A DNA stretch of 64,000 bases from assembly GCA_037127315.1 (NCBI GenBank), contig JBBBDQ010001922.1, positions 151,001-215,000 on the forward strand. The letters run 5' to 3'. Both the position numbers and the translations under genes were made by a program. Origin of the DNA: Ascarosepion bandense. Its lineage: Eukaryota; Mollusca; Cephalopoda; Sepiida; Sepiidae. The notes beneath the pieces were generated by a model, which was given only the letters and a program-made list of their open reading frames with translations, was not told where the DNA came from and searched no databases. Below, one piece after another: positions 51,571 through 62,490 of the stretch. How positions within the stretch are numbered: the stretch's first letter is position 1; every line of letters begins with the position of its first letter.

Positions 51571-52241
51571 TCAACATGATTGGTTATTGTTATTACAACC
51601 ATTTAATTTTTCACACCAGTATTAGCTAATGGCTTTTATCCGAGATCAAGTAACAAGACCCCAGAATTCTTTTCGGTATCATAATTTATTTTAGTGATGC
51701 TGTTATCTAGATAGTTTCGATATTCCTTTGGTTATCTAGTTCTTCCAAAACGCTTTGCAAGATTTTTCTTTTTATTTCGTCCATAAGTGTAGATGAGTTC
51801 GCCTATCGTTAGATTCTCTAGCCCTTTTTTGAAAACGATCAGAGATTTATCCCTCGTTTCCTGTTCAGGATTAGATTTCCAGTTCCTTCTAGCGTCTTGG
51901 TGACCTTGTCACCTTGCTTGAGATGGTTCCTCTTTGTAACTCCTAACTCGAATGGCTCTTGGGCCTTATACAGTGTGAACATCATTATAAAAAATGCCAG
52001 TCGTAAATGCTAGGGTATACTGGAGATAAAAATGACAGTGATTCTTAATATATTCAACGCCAAGGTGATTTCATTAACATCCCTGTTTTTGAAATTCGAA
52101 CCTTTTCATTTAGTCCTCCTCGAATTGTTGAGAAAAATGTATAGCCATGTTTAATAGTAATTTACAAAAATGATTAACAAACGGAATAGACAACGTTTCC
52201 AATATAGAAAGAAAATAATAGTACAGGGGAAAATAATACTA

Positions 52242-52247
<6 letters not shown>
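51571..52247. other. No gene recognised
   Basis: Moderately balanced composition. No motif, tandem repeat or TIR was identified. Confidence 0.4.

Positions 52248-52248
<1 letters not shown>

Positions 52249-52294
<46 letters not shown>
52249..52294. repeat. (TA)n microsatellite
   Basis: About 23 TA dinucleotides. Confidence 0.96.
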
Positions 52295-52297
<3 letters not shown>

Positions 52298-52577
52298 GAA
52301 CAAAAGAAGTGATCAGTTTTTATTAGTGAGAAAGAAATCCCAGCATGTATCTGTAGGATTTTGTCTATAAATGTGGGGAGTGTAGGTATTTTTATCATTT
52401 ATTCTTTCGGATTGTTTTTATCCTCTCCCCCTTTAATTTTCATAATCATAAAATTCTTAGATATATTTTTGTAAAATTAAAAAAAAAAATTTATATAAAC
52501 CAACATTGAGCTCGGTTTAAGATGTGAAATGTTGACCAGTCTTACCCGACTCTCGCTTCGATCGTGTGCTAAAATTA

Positions 52578-53281
52578 TCTAAATCTAAACTTATTTATAA
52601 ATGGAACTTTTGTGTGTGTGTGTGTGTGTGTTATCTATAGACTCCGAAACAGCTGAACTAATTTTCTTGAAAATTTACACAGTTGTACTATAAGCGTCTG
52701 CGAGTGTTCTTAGCTAGGTTTTGTGTCGAGGTACCCCCCGATAAATATAAAAAATTGATAATTGAAAAAATCGGGTTATAGAAGAAGTGGTCCGATTTTA
52801 ATCAAATTTGATACACTCAACATAAGAAACGATATTCAGAAGTTTCAAGGTTGCAGTTCGTACAACAGTGCAGAAAATCGATTATATATATATATATATA
52901 TATAAAGCAAGATGTTTGTATGTGTTTATCTGCCTGTATGTCTTTTTCAGCCCTTTTATTTTAGTTTTTGCTTCGGGTTTGGCTCTAAGTAGGTATAATT
53001 GTAATTCTTAGTCTCAGCCATGATACCATTTACTCAGAGGACTTATTTAGCCTTCAAAATTCAGTTTACGACGAAAAGAACTTATTTGATATCGATACCA
53101 AAAACATCAAAATTTGACTTACATCCATTCATTTTTCTTTCAGTCTACGGTTTCGCTTTAACTGGAAACAACTATTGCTTTTTAGTCTTCCGTGCCAACG
53201 TCCAAAGGGTCTGAGCTCCAGGACCATTTATTAGTTTTAAAGCTTTCATTACACCCGAGCAACGCCGGGCTATACTGCTAG
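52578..53281 (+). mobile_element. Complete non-autonomous Helitron, best copy
   Basis: Starts TCTAAATCTAAACTTATTT after TTA and ends with the hairpin CCCGAGCAACGCCGGGC, TATACTGCTAG, followed by T. It has all family blocks and an internal (TA)n at 52,884-52,904. A GT run at 52,612-52,631 lies near the 5' end. 704 bp, no Rep/helicase. Confidence 0.88.
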
Positions 53282-53439
53282 TTGAGCATAGCCCAAGGAT
53301 AAGTATTATTCATTCTTTTGGATTAGAATCAACATTAGCGATGCTATTTATTCTTTGTAGAATCGTTATTGTTTTTCTTGTGTAGATTTCGACACGTTAA
53401 ACCTTGTTGCGAGTGAGAAAATACACAAAATTAAATAAA

Positions 53440-53705
53440 ACTATATTTTCAAATTCCCTATAGAAGCACAATTTCATGAAATCTAAAAATAAACACGTCA
53501 AAGCAGACTTGGTCACACCACCACGCGGACGCCATCGTAATTACACCATGGAATTCTTCCCAAGTAATGGAATCAGTGCCTCTTCTGAAAACCCCGTTTG
53601 TTGTGGAACTAGAAACTTCTACCACGGTGGGCGAAATAAAAGTTTCGGTTCGAAATGCCAACGTCTATCACCACCATCAATGAGCGCTTTCAGACATTAG
53701 AAACA
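53440..53705. other. GC-richer unrecognised segment with open frames on both strands
   Basis: Plus frame 53,476-53,700 includes GRHRNYTMEFFPSNGISASS; minus frame 53,458-53,661 includes TDSITWEEFHGVITMASAWW. Neither is recognised. A GAAAGCGCTCATTGATGG motif on minus suggests a repeat tail rather than an exon. Confidence 0.3.
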
Positions 53706-53823
53706 AAATTTATAAAGTTTAAGCCCCGTACAAAGTCTTGCACACGCTTCTGATTGGCGACAGTCAAAGCCAGTTTGCATAAATTTAAAAAAGAAAATAA
53801 AAGTATGAAGCTATTTTCTTGTG

Positions 53824-53825
53824 AG

Positions 53826-53873
<48 letters not shown>
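53824..53873. repeat. A run plus (TA)n
   Basis: Poly(A) followed by TA repeat. Confidence 0.95.
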
Positions 53874-54802
53874 TCTATTATTATTATCTCTCGAAAGCAA
53901 CGGTTCATGTAAAGTCAATGACTTCATTGTTTTTCTGTTGCAACTTTAATTGTCATAATTCTCCTTTCAATCTTGTGCCTGAAACACACATCAGTTTTGG
54001 ATAGCGCGCTTTTCTTTGCACATGGGATTCAAAACATTACGTCATGTCTACATCTTTCTTGTTTTACAATCCAGCTTTCTATGTTCTGTTGCAAATTTTG
54101 TTTGTCATAATTAACCTTTCATTCCGCTGCCTTGAGCAGTCTTCATTACTGACGAACGACGTTCTTTCCTTTTCATATATATATATATATAGTCTATCAA
54201 TATTATCTCCGGGGCACAACGCGATATGCAATATTAACAACTTCCTGGTTTTTGTAATCCAATTTCTGCTGTTCATTTTTGCCAGCTTAAGATGGTTCTA
54301 GAATATTTCGCTATATTACTCGGGTACTTGTTTCTTTGATCTGAGTTTCGCTTCTAATATTTTTACTGTTCTTTCTAGGGATTCTGCGGTCTCGTCTTTT
54401 TTGCCAACTCATTTTGTTACAATTTAATCTGCTTTTATTACCATTATTATTAATATTGTTTCATTTCATGTTTCCTTCGACATCGTTGCTTTTATCATCA
54501 CCACCTCTTCTTTCTCGTTCGATTCATTCTTCTTTTTTTTAAAATCTCTTTTCATATTTTATGTTTTCTTCGTCTTTATCGTCATCTTTTGTCGCCTTCA
54601 TTTTTCACCATTTCTCGCTGTATTTTTTTGCTTCCAGTCGTTGTCTTTTTCTGCGTTTCCAATTCATTACGTTTTTTTTTTATTTCCTTCATATAGCGAG
54701 GTTTTATTAAACACCCAACTAAAACAAAGAGCGAAATATTTTTTAAGGAGATATTTTTGCCATTTTTAACGAAACTTGCAAGCACACATACACACAAACA
54801 CA

Positions 54803-54806
<4 letters not shown>
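53874..54806. other. No gene recognised; T-rich
   Basis: Frames at 54,044-54,301 and 54,079-54,276 lack motifs. Confidence 0.45.

Positions 54807-54847
<41 letters not shown>
54807..54847. repeat. (TA)n microsatellite
   Basis: TA run abutting the foldback at 54,848. Confidence 0.95.
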
Positions 54848-54849
<2 letters not shown>

Positions 54850-54972
54850 TTCATTTGTAAACGAGTTATTACGCGACTTAGATTTCTACCATTATGTATT
54901 TTTGCAAATCGGCTTAAGACACCACTCATTGTAAAAACATAGGTCGCGTAATAACTCGTTAACAAATGAAGT
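54848..54972. repeat. 125-bp foldback element
   Basis: CTTCATTTGTAAACGAGTTA and TTACGCGAC on the left match, inverted, GTCGCGTAATAACTCG and TTAACAAATGAAG on the right, about 30 bp per arm with a 60-bp spacer. Confidence 0.88.
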
Positions 54973-55074
54973 ATATTCTTCAAAAGCTCTACAATATAAT
55001 TGTATTGAACACCTTTTATACAAATGTGTACTGGTCTAATTTTATTATGACCAAAAACTAAGTAATTAAACAAT

Positions 55075-55077
<3 letters not shown>

Positions 55078-55106
<29 letters not shown>
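55078..55106. repeat. (TA)n microsatellite
   Basis: About 14 TA dinucleotides. Confidence 0.93.
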
Positions 55107-55108
<2 letters not shown>

Positions 55109-55205
55109 GAGATGAGCAAATTAATGGAAACACCTAGTACCATAATACCATAATTTGAAAAATTTGATTAAACTGCCAAGAGCTTGTATATTGTTATGTT
55201 TGTTA

Positions 55206-55530
55206 AATGTGCGTTGTGGTGCAGTGGATATCGACTCGGAATAACAAAATCGGCAAGCCAAGTTCGAATTCCATTTGAACTTAATACCATTCGCTTTCGC
55301 CCAAATATCCTTGGCAAAGGTATTAATCCGTGTTTTTCCTCCAGTTATTGGTTAAATAACAGAACAGACTGGGTTCTATAGCCTCAGTTGGCAACCAGCC
55401 TACCGCAGAAAGTAATGGCAACCTACTGCGGGAAAATCTTCTGCCCAGTTAGTCATGTCTTTTTCGAAACACGATCGCCAAAGCGTATATCACATATGGC
55501 GCTTAACTGACTGCCTGAATATAATAGTTG
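55206..55530 (+). mobile_element. tRNA-derived SINE family 1, full length
   Basis: GTGCGTTGTGGTGCAGTGG head, AAGTTCGAATTCC B box, CCTTGGCAAAGGTATTAATC, TGGGTTCTATAGCC, then the tail with CATGTCTT-TTTCGA and GCTTAACTGACTG. Left part of the third composite. Confidence 0.9.
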
Positions 55531-55556
55531 GAAACAATTAAAACTTCTACTGGGCA

Positions 55557-55613
55557 TAAAATGGGGGATCGGTTTTCTATTGTTATTAATTAATCAGCTG
55601 ATCCTCCATTAAT
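55557..55613. repeat. Foldback mini-element, copy 6
   Basis: AAATGGGGGATCGGTTTTC pairs with AGCTGATCCTCCATTAATT, slightly decayed on the right. Confidence 0.8.
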
Positions 55614-55644
55614 TATACTTAATATAATAATGTAATATAATCTA

Positions 55645-55728
55645 TCTCTTCCTACAGCTATGAGTTAAATGGCAGGACAGATTGGGTTCTATAGCCTTGG
55701 CTGGCAACCAGTCTACCGCAGAAAGTAA
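55645..55728 (+). mobile_element. SINE family 1, truncated second half of the composite
   Basis: CAGCTATGAGTTAAATGGCA to GCAACCAGTCTACCGCAGAA, cut before the hairpin tail. Confidence 0.8.
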
Positions 55729-56063
55729 TTTAATAATTTAATTTAATAGTATCAGTGCTTCATTTTTTTGGCTAAATCTTTTTTTTTTTGTCTCGAAAAA
55801 ATGAATGATTCTAAAGCAGTTATTTCTTTTTTGTCTTTTTTCGTAAGCCGATTGGAATCAATAACAAAAGCGTCACTTAATTTGAAATCGTCGAAAACAA
55901 TCCAGCAATATTTTGTTGGTTGCTTCTTATTTCGTTATCACATGACTGCTCACAACGGAATGAAATATCTTAATGGTCAATGCAGTCAAGATAAATTGAT
56001 ATGAACAGGCAGAGACAAATATTAACTTCTTAGGCAAATTTTCTTTAATAAGGATTTAAGATT
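55729..56063. other. No gene recognised
   Basis: The frame 55,768-56,004 has no identifiable motif. Confidence 0.35.
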
Positions 56064-56385
56064 CTGACCAGTTTAAGTGCCATACGTGAAACACGCTTAT
56101 GCGATCATGTCTTAAAAAAGACATGACTAACTGGGCAGAAGATCTTCCCGCAGTAGATTGACGTTACTTTCTGTGATAGGTTGGTTGCCAACCAAGGCAA
56201 TAGAACCCAATTTTTTCTGCTATTTAACCCATAGCTGGAGGGCGAGGCAGCAGATTACTACTTTTAGCAAGAGTATTTACAAGTAAGTGAATGCAACGAA
56301 TTCTATCGGAATTCGAACTCGACGATCTGATTTCTCATTCCGAGCCTATATGCATTGCACCCCAGCGCATATCTGACCAGCACCC
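56064..56385 (-). mobile_element. tRNA-derived SINE family 1, full length but decayed
   Basis: From the right on minus: head around 56,380 (ATGCGCTGGGGTGCAATG), B box reversed (GGAATTCGAACTC on plus), GGGTTCTATTGCC, and tail CATGTCTT-TTTTAA-GACATG with CAGTTTAAG near 56,070. Confidence 0.82.
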
Positions 56386-56501
56386 GAGTTAACTTGAATT
56401 AGTATTCAAGTTGCCTCTATTGTTACTTTTTACGCTTGGTTCGCAGATATTTTTAAAAAAATTAATATAACTACAGGAATTAGTAGAAAACTTGAATACA
56501 G

Positions 56502-56503
<2 letters not shown>

Positions 56504-56535
<32 letters not shown>
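56504..56535. repeat. (TA)n microsatellite
   Basis: About 16 TA dinucleotides. Confidence 0.94.
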
Positions 56536-56536
<1 letters not shown>

Positions 56537-56735
56537 CATAGCGGAAATTAATCAAAAGGTAGATACAAAGCGAGGCGAAATTTATATATAAATACAGGGT
56601 GAAAATGAAATATATATGTACATATAGAGAGAGGGGAAATAGCCATTTTCAACATGTCATTTTAAGACATGCATTCTCAACCCCGTATAAACAAAGAACG
56701 AGGAAAAATTCTAAGCCCAGATGTTCGCTCTCTCT

Positions 56736-56737
56736 CT

Positions 56738-56779
<42 letters not shown>

Positions 56780-56797
56780 GTGTGTGCATGTGTGTGG

Positions 56798-56842
<45 letters not shown>

Positions 56843-57275
56843 CATATGTGTGTGTGTGCATATATATGTGTGCATATATATGTATGTGTGTGCATATATA
56901 TATATATATATATACATGTGTGCGTGTATGTGTGTGCATATATATATATATATATAGATAGATGTGCGTGTATGTGTGTGCATATATATATATATATATA
57001 TAGATAGATGTGCGTGTATGTGTGTGCATATATATATATATAGATGTGTGTATATGTGTGTGTGTATGTGTGTGCATATATATGTGTGTGTGTATGTGTG
57101 TGCATATATATGTGTGTGTGTATGTGTGTGCATATATATGTGTGTGTGTGTGTATGTGTGTGCATATATATGTGTGTGTGTGTGTGTGTATGTGTGTGCA
57201 TATATATGTGTGTGTGTATGTGTGTGCATATATATGTGTGTGCGTGTGTATGTGTGTGCATGTATATATATTTAA
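56736..57275. repeat. TA/TG compound minisatellite
   Basis: Alternating (TA)n and TGTGTGTATGTGTGTGCATA words; from 57,050 on a 28-36 bp higher unit repeats about eight times. All six frames yield long Tyr/Ile/His/Thr/Cys/Val ORFs that are artefacts. Confidence 0.95.
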
Positions 57276-57524
57276 ATAAGCATAGGGGAAATTTCTAAAA
57301 CGGTCGACAGAAAGGGAGGACAAATTTATAGATAGATACAGGGTGGAAATGAAATATATAATCGGATAATCATAGCAGGAATTAAATTAGAATAAAAAAT
57401 AAAAATGTTATTCATAAATTAAAGGTTTTGAAAAAATTAGCATTATATACTTACTGTGTTGAAATTTTATTTGTCCGTTCGTTTGGTCGTTTTTTCTTTC
57501 TCTCCTTTTCTCGGTAGGGCCGTT

Positions 57525-58345
57525 GGGAAATTGAAATGTCTTTGCGGTACCACGTGTCGCGTATCCCGCCTCTGATTGGTTAGCTCCTTCTGATAGAATC
57601 TCAAGGAGCGGGAATCCTCAGTTTTTTTTTTTTGGTTTTTTTTTCGTCGATTTGAGCAGTCCTGAAAATTTTAGCTCCGTCAGACCAAAGACGTAAAAAG
57701 AAGTTTGAATTTATTTGTGGGCTAGAGAAGCTCTCAAAAGAAGAAAAGAAAGAATTTTCTCCTGACGAACAGAGAAGAAACAAGATTCAAGATACTACTT
57801 CCAAAGGAAGAAAGAGTACATTTCTCTAAAAAGGATCGTTTCCCCTGTTTGTCATTAACCCACGTGGCGGAAGAAAAAAAAGTTTAAACGTCACTTCTTC
57901 CAGAGGAAGAAAGAAAATTTATTTTAAGAAAAGACACTTCTTCCAGAGGAAGAAAGAAATTTTATTTTGTGAAAATATACTTCTTCCAGAGGAAGAAAGA
58001 AATTTATTGTACGCAAAGATACTTCTTCCAGCGGAAGAAAGAAATTTTACTTTTCAGAAAAGGGATACAGTTTCCCAGGTCGGCCCACAACCAACAAGGG
58101 TTGAAGAGACTTAACAAAAAAAAAAAAAAAGAAAAAAAAGCAAACACTTTTTCCAGACTCGAGACAAGAAACGAACTACGAACACTGTACCTAACAAGGT
58201 AAACTGAGAAAGACTTTAATTTTTGTTCTTCTTCTTGTGGTACCAAGGCTATAACCTAGCCTTTGCTAACGGACCTGTTTTGCAGTCAGCGCATAACTCC
58301 TCTTTGTTTTAATAAAGCTGTAAATTTCCTTTAATTTGAATCCTT
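57525..58345 (+). other. LTR-like block with promoter and poly(A) features
   Basis: A GC-richer segment with CACGTG (57,550), CGCCTCTGATTGGTTAG (CCAAT box reversed) and GGAGCGGGAAT sits upstream. A 43-bp repeat lies in the middle, then AATAAA at 58,311 with a GT-rich stretch after it. Together these resemble a solo LTR or a short transcription unit. No TG...CA ends, target duplication or second LTR were found. Confidence 0.35.
57893..58064. repeat. 43-bp tandem repeat, four copies, each a hairpin
   Basis: ACTTCTTCCAGAGGAAGAAA starts at 57,893, 57,936, 57,979 and 58,021. Each unit has the palindrome TTCTTCC-AGA-GGAAGAA. A diverged single unit lies at 57,797. Confidence 0.9.
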
Positions 58346-58560
58346 GTGTTGTATTGAATTGTTTATTTTTTTATTACCTTTCCCCTTCTGTTCGCAATAG
58401 GATTTTTTCTTACTACATAAAAAATTTCTGCAACTGTTACTCAAAATCCTCTTTAAGCTTGAATAAGGATATAAAAAGTTATTTTCTTTCTTTTATTCCT
58501 TTCCTGCTTTCTCTGAGAATAGGTCAATTTATGGAGAAAGCAGAAAGGACATTTTTGGTA

Positions 58561-58732
58561 CAGTGTAACCCTGATATAAGAGAGTTGTCGTGACGGATAA
58601 AAGTTATCTTATATCCGGGTTTTTTCTTATATCAAGGTTTGGTCTATTATATATACATTATCACAGGCTCTAATTTGGGACCAGAGAAAATATCTCTTAT
58701 GTCCTGGTTTCTCTTATATCCAGGTTATACTG
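58561..58732. mobile_element. Pogo/Tigger-like MITE, 172 bp
   Basis: TIRs CAGTGTAACCCTGATATAAG and CTTATATCCAGGTTATACTG, with subterminal copies of TCTTATATCCGGGTT/TCTTATGTCCTGG. TA lies on the left and AA on the right (expected TA target). No ORF. Confidence 0.82.
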
Positions 58733-59014
58733 AATAGGTACATCAAAGGTAATACGATATAGTGAGAAGCAAAAGAATGTAAAAATAAAAGTAAAATTAG
58801 GTTAAAAGTAGGTTAACACTTTGACCATTATGGAGAAAAAAAGAAACAAAAATGTAAATATATATTCCCTAGAAACTACTGACCCAATTTCAAAATGAAT
58901 CTTTATTCAGATTCGTTAAAAGGAACACACACATAAATTTTATATCTTCCCACATACATAAATAGCAAACCGATGGTGTTTTGTATTTAAATGTAAATCA
59001 TTTTCATAACCAAT

Positions 59015-59065
59015 ATCCAACATTGTCTGATGACGAGATTCTATCTCGAAACATAGAATGTACAT
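59015..59065 (+). ncRNA. Hammerhead-like motif
   Basis: CATTGT-CTGATGA-C-GAGAT-TCT-ATCTC-GAAAC-ATAGAATG: intact CUGAUGA and GAAA, a five-pair stem II and CATT/AATG as a short stem I. One extra C precedes stem II and stem III is absent, so activity is unlikely without a partner. Confidence 0.5.
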
Positions 59066-59246
59066 TTAATTCATAATTATATGATTATATATATAATGTG
59101 TGTGTAAAGAGAGAATTGCAGACCCGTAAAGACGGAGAGGATAATCCAAAATATTTTATCCAGTTAATATAAAATATTAATTAGATAAAAATAAAAACCT
59201 CGATAGATATTATCTAGAGAATTAGAAAATATTGAGATTCAACACA

Positions 59247-59397
59247 TGGTTAAACGGTTAGAAATGGAGATTTATTATTTCATTATTTGGAAATTTACAT
59301 CACCTTATTTCAACCGTTGAACGTCAACGGTCTGAATGATGTGATGTAAATTAAGAAACTCGAAATAACTCCCTATTTCTAACCATATGATGAGTAT
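59247..59397. repeat. Foldback element with nested hairpin
   Basis: CATGGTTAAACGGTTAGAAA pairs imperfectly with TTTCTAACCATATG. GAAATTTACATCAC pairs with GTGATGTAAATT. The centre ACCGTTGA-ACG-TCAACGGT is a perfect hairpin. Confidence 0.8.
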
Positions 59398-59429
59398 TCT
59401 TCTCATATATATATATATGTGTGTGTGTG

Positions 59430-60697
59430 TGTCGTCTTGAATGGGCATGCCTCCACATCCTATCGCACGAACGCTTCTGTCCTCCAGAGCTCTATCCTCA
59501 GCCCGATGCTCTTTCTAATCTTCATAAAAGATCTCCCAGACGTGATCAAATCCCAAGTAGGCATCTACGCAGATGACACCACCATCTACTCCCGCATCAG
59601 AAAGAAATCTGGCGAGGCGAACAAACATAACCTCGCTGCTGATATCGAGAAGGACCTTCACTCACTGGTGGATTGAGGTATGAAGTGGCTCGCAAATTTT
59701 AATGCCTCTAAAACAAAACTGTTATCTGTCAACCATCACAGGCAATCTCTCCTGCCCCCCATAAGCATGGACCAAGCACGTCTCCCTGAAAGCAACACAC
59801 TGCGCCTCCTCGGCCTTATCCTTTCTTCCGACCTCAGGTGGAATCATTACATTGAATCAATGGTTAAATCCATTGCTAGGTCACTGTGTCGGACCAGGAA
59901 GTTTTTCCCGTCTTGCACATATACAAATCAACCATTTGGCCGTGCATTAAACACTGTTGTCATATCTGGTCAGGCGCCAAAAGAGAATCTGTAATGTGAT
60001 TGGTCCCAACCTGGCAGCTCGACTTAAGCCACTTTCTCATCGGTGGGATGTGGCTTCCCTCTGTCTCTTCTATAAATATTTTCATGGCTTCTGCTCTGAG
60101 GAATTTGGGTCACTGGTGGCCCCTCCACTGGAATTTATTCAGGCAGCCAGACTGGCAACAAGGTCTCACCCTTTTACAGTTAGATCAACCAAATGCAGGC
60201 GACAATTCTATTCCATCAGCTTTTTTTTTGTCGCACTTTCCGCTTGTGGAACTCCCTTCATATACTTGCTTTCCTGACGGTTACAACCTTCAGGAATTTA
60301 AATGCAATGTCAATTTCTATCTCGTATCTACTTGACTCTAGTCTATTCTGCATCACCCCGTGTATCTTGTTCTTTTCCTTTCTCCTTACCTTCGCAACTT
60401 TCTTCACTCCTGTGTTCACATTCTTCCCTTGCTTTTTCTCTTTCACCCCCTATAGCTGGTTCGTCTTTCTCTTCACTCTTTCTACATCACCCCGTGTATC
60501 TTGTTCTTTTCCTTTCTCTCAACTTTCTCAACTGTCTTCACTCATGTGTTCACATTCTTCTCTTGCTCTTTCTCTTTCTCTTTCACTCCATGTAGCTGGT
60601 TTGTCTGTCTTCACAGTCTCCCCGTTTAAAACTTTAACTCTACAGCCCCCCTGCACATCAGTCGTGATACCGCCTTGCTTGGGTAAAATGATTAATA
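59430..60697 (+). pseudogene. Jockey/CR1-like LINE, longest copy, with RT motif
   Basis: Starts after a GT run with VVLNGHASTSYRTNASVLQ, then SPMLFLIFIKDLPDVI and GIYADDTTIYSRI (YADD catalytic motif). A TGA replaces the Trp of DWG at 59,674. ANFNASKTKLLSVNHHR and LRLLGLILSSDLRWNHYIES follow, a frameshift near 59,920, then KRICNVIGPNLAARLKPLSH and LFYKYFHGFCSEEF. The C-terminal part shifts frame again near 60,220. The 3' UTR ends at a TA tract (60,698). Confidence 0.92.
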
Positions 60698-60880
60698 TAT
60701 ATATATATAGTGACAGATACATATAGAGTGGTGATGGATTAATTGATAGATACGAATAGTGGACTTAAATTCCAAATAATATAATCCAAGATTTCGTATA
60801 AAAATATGTTGATAATCTTTCTTTTTTTTAATATAGGCGGTATTTGGAAAGTCATTCACTGTTTAATGACACAGTTTTCA

Positions 60881-60951
60881 GAAGAACATGCCATCTTCTG
60901 CTCCTCCTCCTCCGCCTCTCATACCAATTGGCAATACGTTAGAAGTATAAG
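60881..60951 (+). CDS. Weak candidate terminal exon, proline-rich
   Basis: After ACACAGTTTTCAG the sequence reads KNMPSSAPPPPPPLIPIGNT, LEV and stop. A proline run of this type is common in actin-regulator proteins, but six CCT/CCG codons can arise by chance. No polyadenylation signal was identified. Confidence 0.2.
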
Positions 60952-61343
60952 GAATTCGCACTGCAGTGAGAAAATTCGTTTGGAAATTATGAATGTAACT
61001 CCGAAAATTAAATTGTTTAATAATTACCTAAAAAAAAAATGATTGATTTAATTAATATCTCACTATTTATACACGTACTAATCGTCATCAAAAACACTTT
61101 AATACTTTTTGTTTTTGGATAGTGGTGGTGCTGGCAAGCATATAATACACACCACAAAAAGGGTAGGTAGCGATAAACAGAGCGAGAGACGTGTATGTAC
61201 ACGTGCCTACTTACACAGTGACACATATGCAGTCAGAGGCGGAACGCACATACCAACATAAATAGTTACATACATCATCTAAATACTCTTCATATATTAT
61301 TGACGCTGTAAAAATGAAAGAACGTGTGTCGGTCCTTACTCAC

Positions 61344-61514
61344 CAAAAAATGTATGCCGGAAACAGCGCTGTTCTTAAGCAGCGTGGCCACCTTCCCGAA
61401 CCTGTACCCGGAACTCAGTCCTCTTATACGTTCCTTGCTTTGCAATGGGTAAGGGAGGTCGCTGGAACGCGACAATCGGTCCGTGAAAACACGGGAGATG
61501 CCGGGGCCTTCATT
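61344..61514 (-). CDS. Candidate internal exon of an unrecognised host gene (minus strand)
   Basis: On minus, acceptor ACCTTTGCAG precedes 171 bp (57 codons, phase 0 at both ends) and is followed by the donor GTGAGTAAGG. Translation: NEGPGISRVFTDRLSRSSDL, PYPLQSKERIRGLSSGYRFG and KVATLLKNSAVSGIHFL. It is GC-richer than its surroundings. The protein is not recognised. A repeat or UTR origin is possible. Confidence 0.4.
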
Positions 61515-61584
61515 CTGCAAAGGTCACCTGTAATATCCCGAGGAAAGATAAAGCTAATAGAACTGGCAGGAATCTTCACATTAT

Positions 61585-62366
61585 CTTTCTTTCTTTTCTT
61601 TTCTTTTCTTTCTTTTCTTTTCTTTCTTTTCTTTTCTTTCTTTTCTTTCTTTTTTCCTTTCCTTTCTTTCTTGTCTTTTTTCTTTCCTTTTCTTGCTTTA
61701 TTTGTCTTTTCTTTCTTTCTTTTTTCTTTTTCATTTCTTTCTTTTTCTTTCCCCTTTCATTTTTCCATTTCTTTAATTCCTTACTTTCTTTCTTTTCATT
61801 CCTTACTTTCCTTCTTTCTTTTCATTCCTTACTTTCTTTTCTTTCATCCTTACTTTCTTTTCTTTCATCCTTACTTACTTTTCATTCATTCCTTTCTTTC
61901 TTTTCATTCATTCCTTTCTTTCTTTTCATTCCTTTCTTTCTTTTCATTCCTTTCTTTCTTTTCATTCCTTTCTTTCTTTTCATTCCTTACTTTCTTTCCT
62001 TTCATTCCTTCCTTTCTTTCTTTTCATTCCTTTCTTTCTTTTCATTCCTTACTTTCTTTTCTTTCATTCCTTACTTTCTTTCCTTTCATTCCTTTCTTTC
62101 TTTCATTCCTTCCTTTCTTTTTTTCTTTCATTCTTTATTTTCTTTCATTCCTTTCTTTCTTTCATTATTTTCTTTCTTTCTTTTCATGCCTTATTTTCTT
62201 TCCTTTCATGCCTTTCTTTCTTTCTTTCTTTCTTTCATTCCTTACTATCTTTCTTTCATTCCTTACTATCTTTCTTTCATTCCTTACTATCTTTCTTTAA
62301 TTCCTTACTATCTTTCTTTCATTCCTTCCTTTATTTCTTTCGTTCATTCCTTTCTTTCGTTCATTC

Positions 62367-62401
<35 letters not shown>

Positions 62402-62490
62402 TCCTTTCATTCCTTACTTTCTTTTCTTATTCTTTCTATTTCTTTTCTTTATTTTTCTTTACTCTTCTTTCTTTCCTTTTCTTTCGTGTG
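61585..62490. repeat. 0.9-kb pyrimidine (TTTC/ATTCC) array
   Basis: TTTC runs evolve into repeats of TTTCATTCCTTTCTTTC and TTTCATTCCTTACTTTC, then (TTTC)n at 62,212-62,235 and 62,367-62,403. G is almost absent on this strand. The open frame through it is an artefact. Confidence 0.95.

Noticed and set aside
51080..51629. Ser/Leu-rich and Arg/Glu-rich ORFs
   Set aside because: Both strands of a CT minisatellite are open; no motif or start context.
53476..53700. Terminal exon encoding 74 residues
   Set aside because: Both strands are open and a repeat-tail motif lies at its end; no acceptor with a convincing pyrimidine tract.
56649..57323. Long His/Thr/Tyr/Ile ORFs on both strands
   Set aside because: Translations of TA/TG/CA repeats in all frames.
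61314..62300. 328-codon plus-strand ORF
   Set aside because: Most of it is a TTTC/ATTCC simple repeat (Phe, Leu, Ser), and its start overlaps the antisense of a better minus-strand exon candidate.
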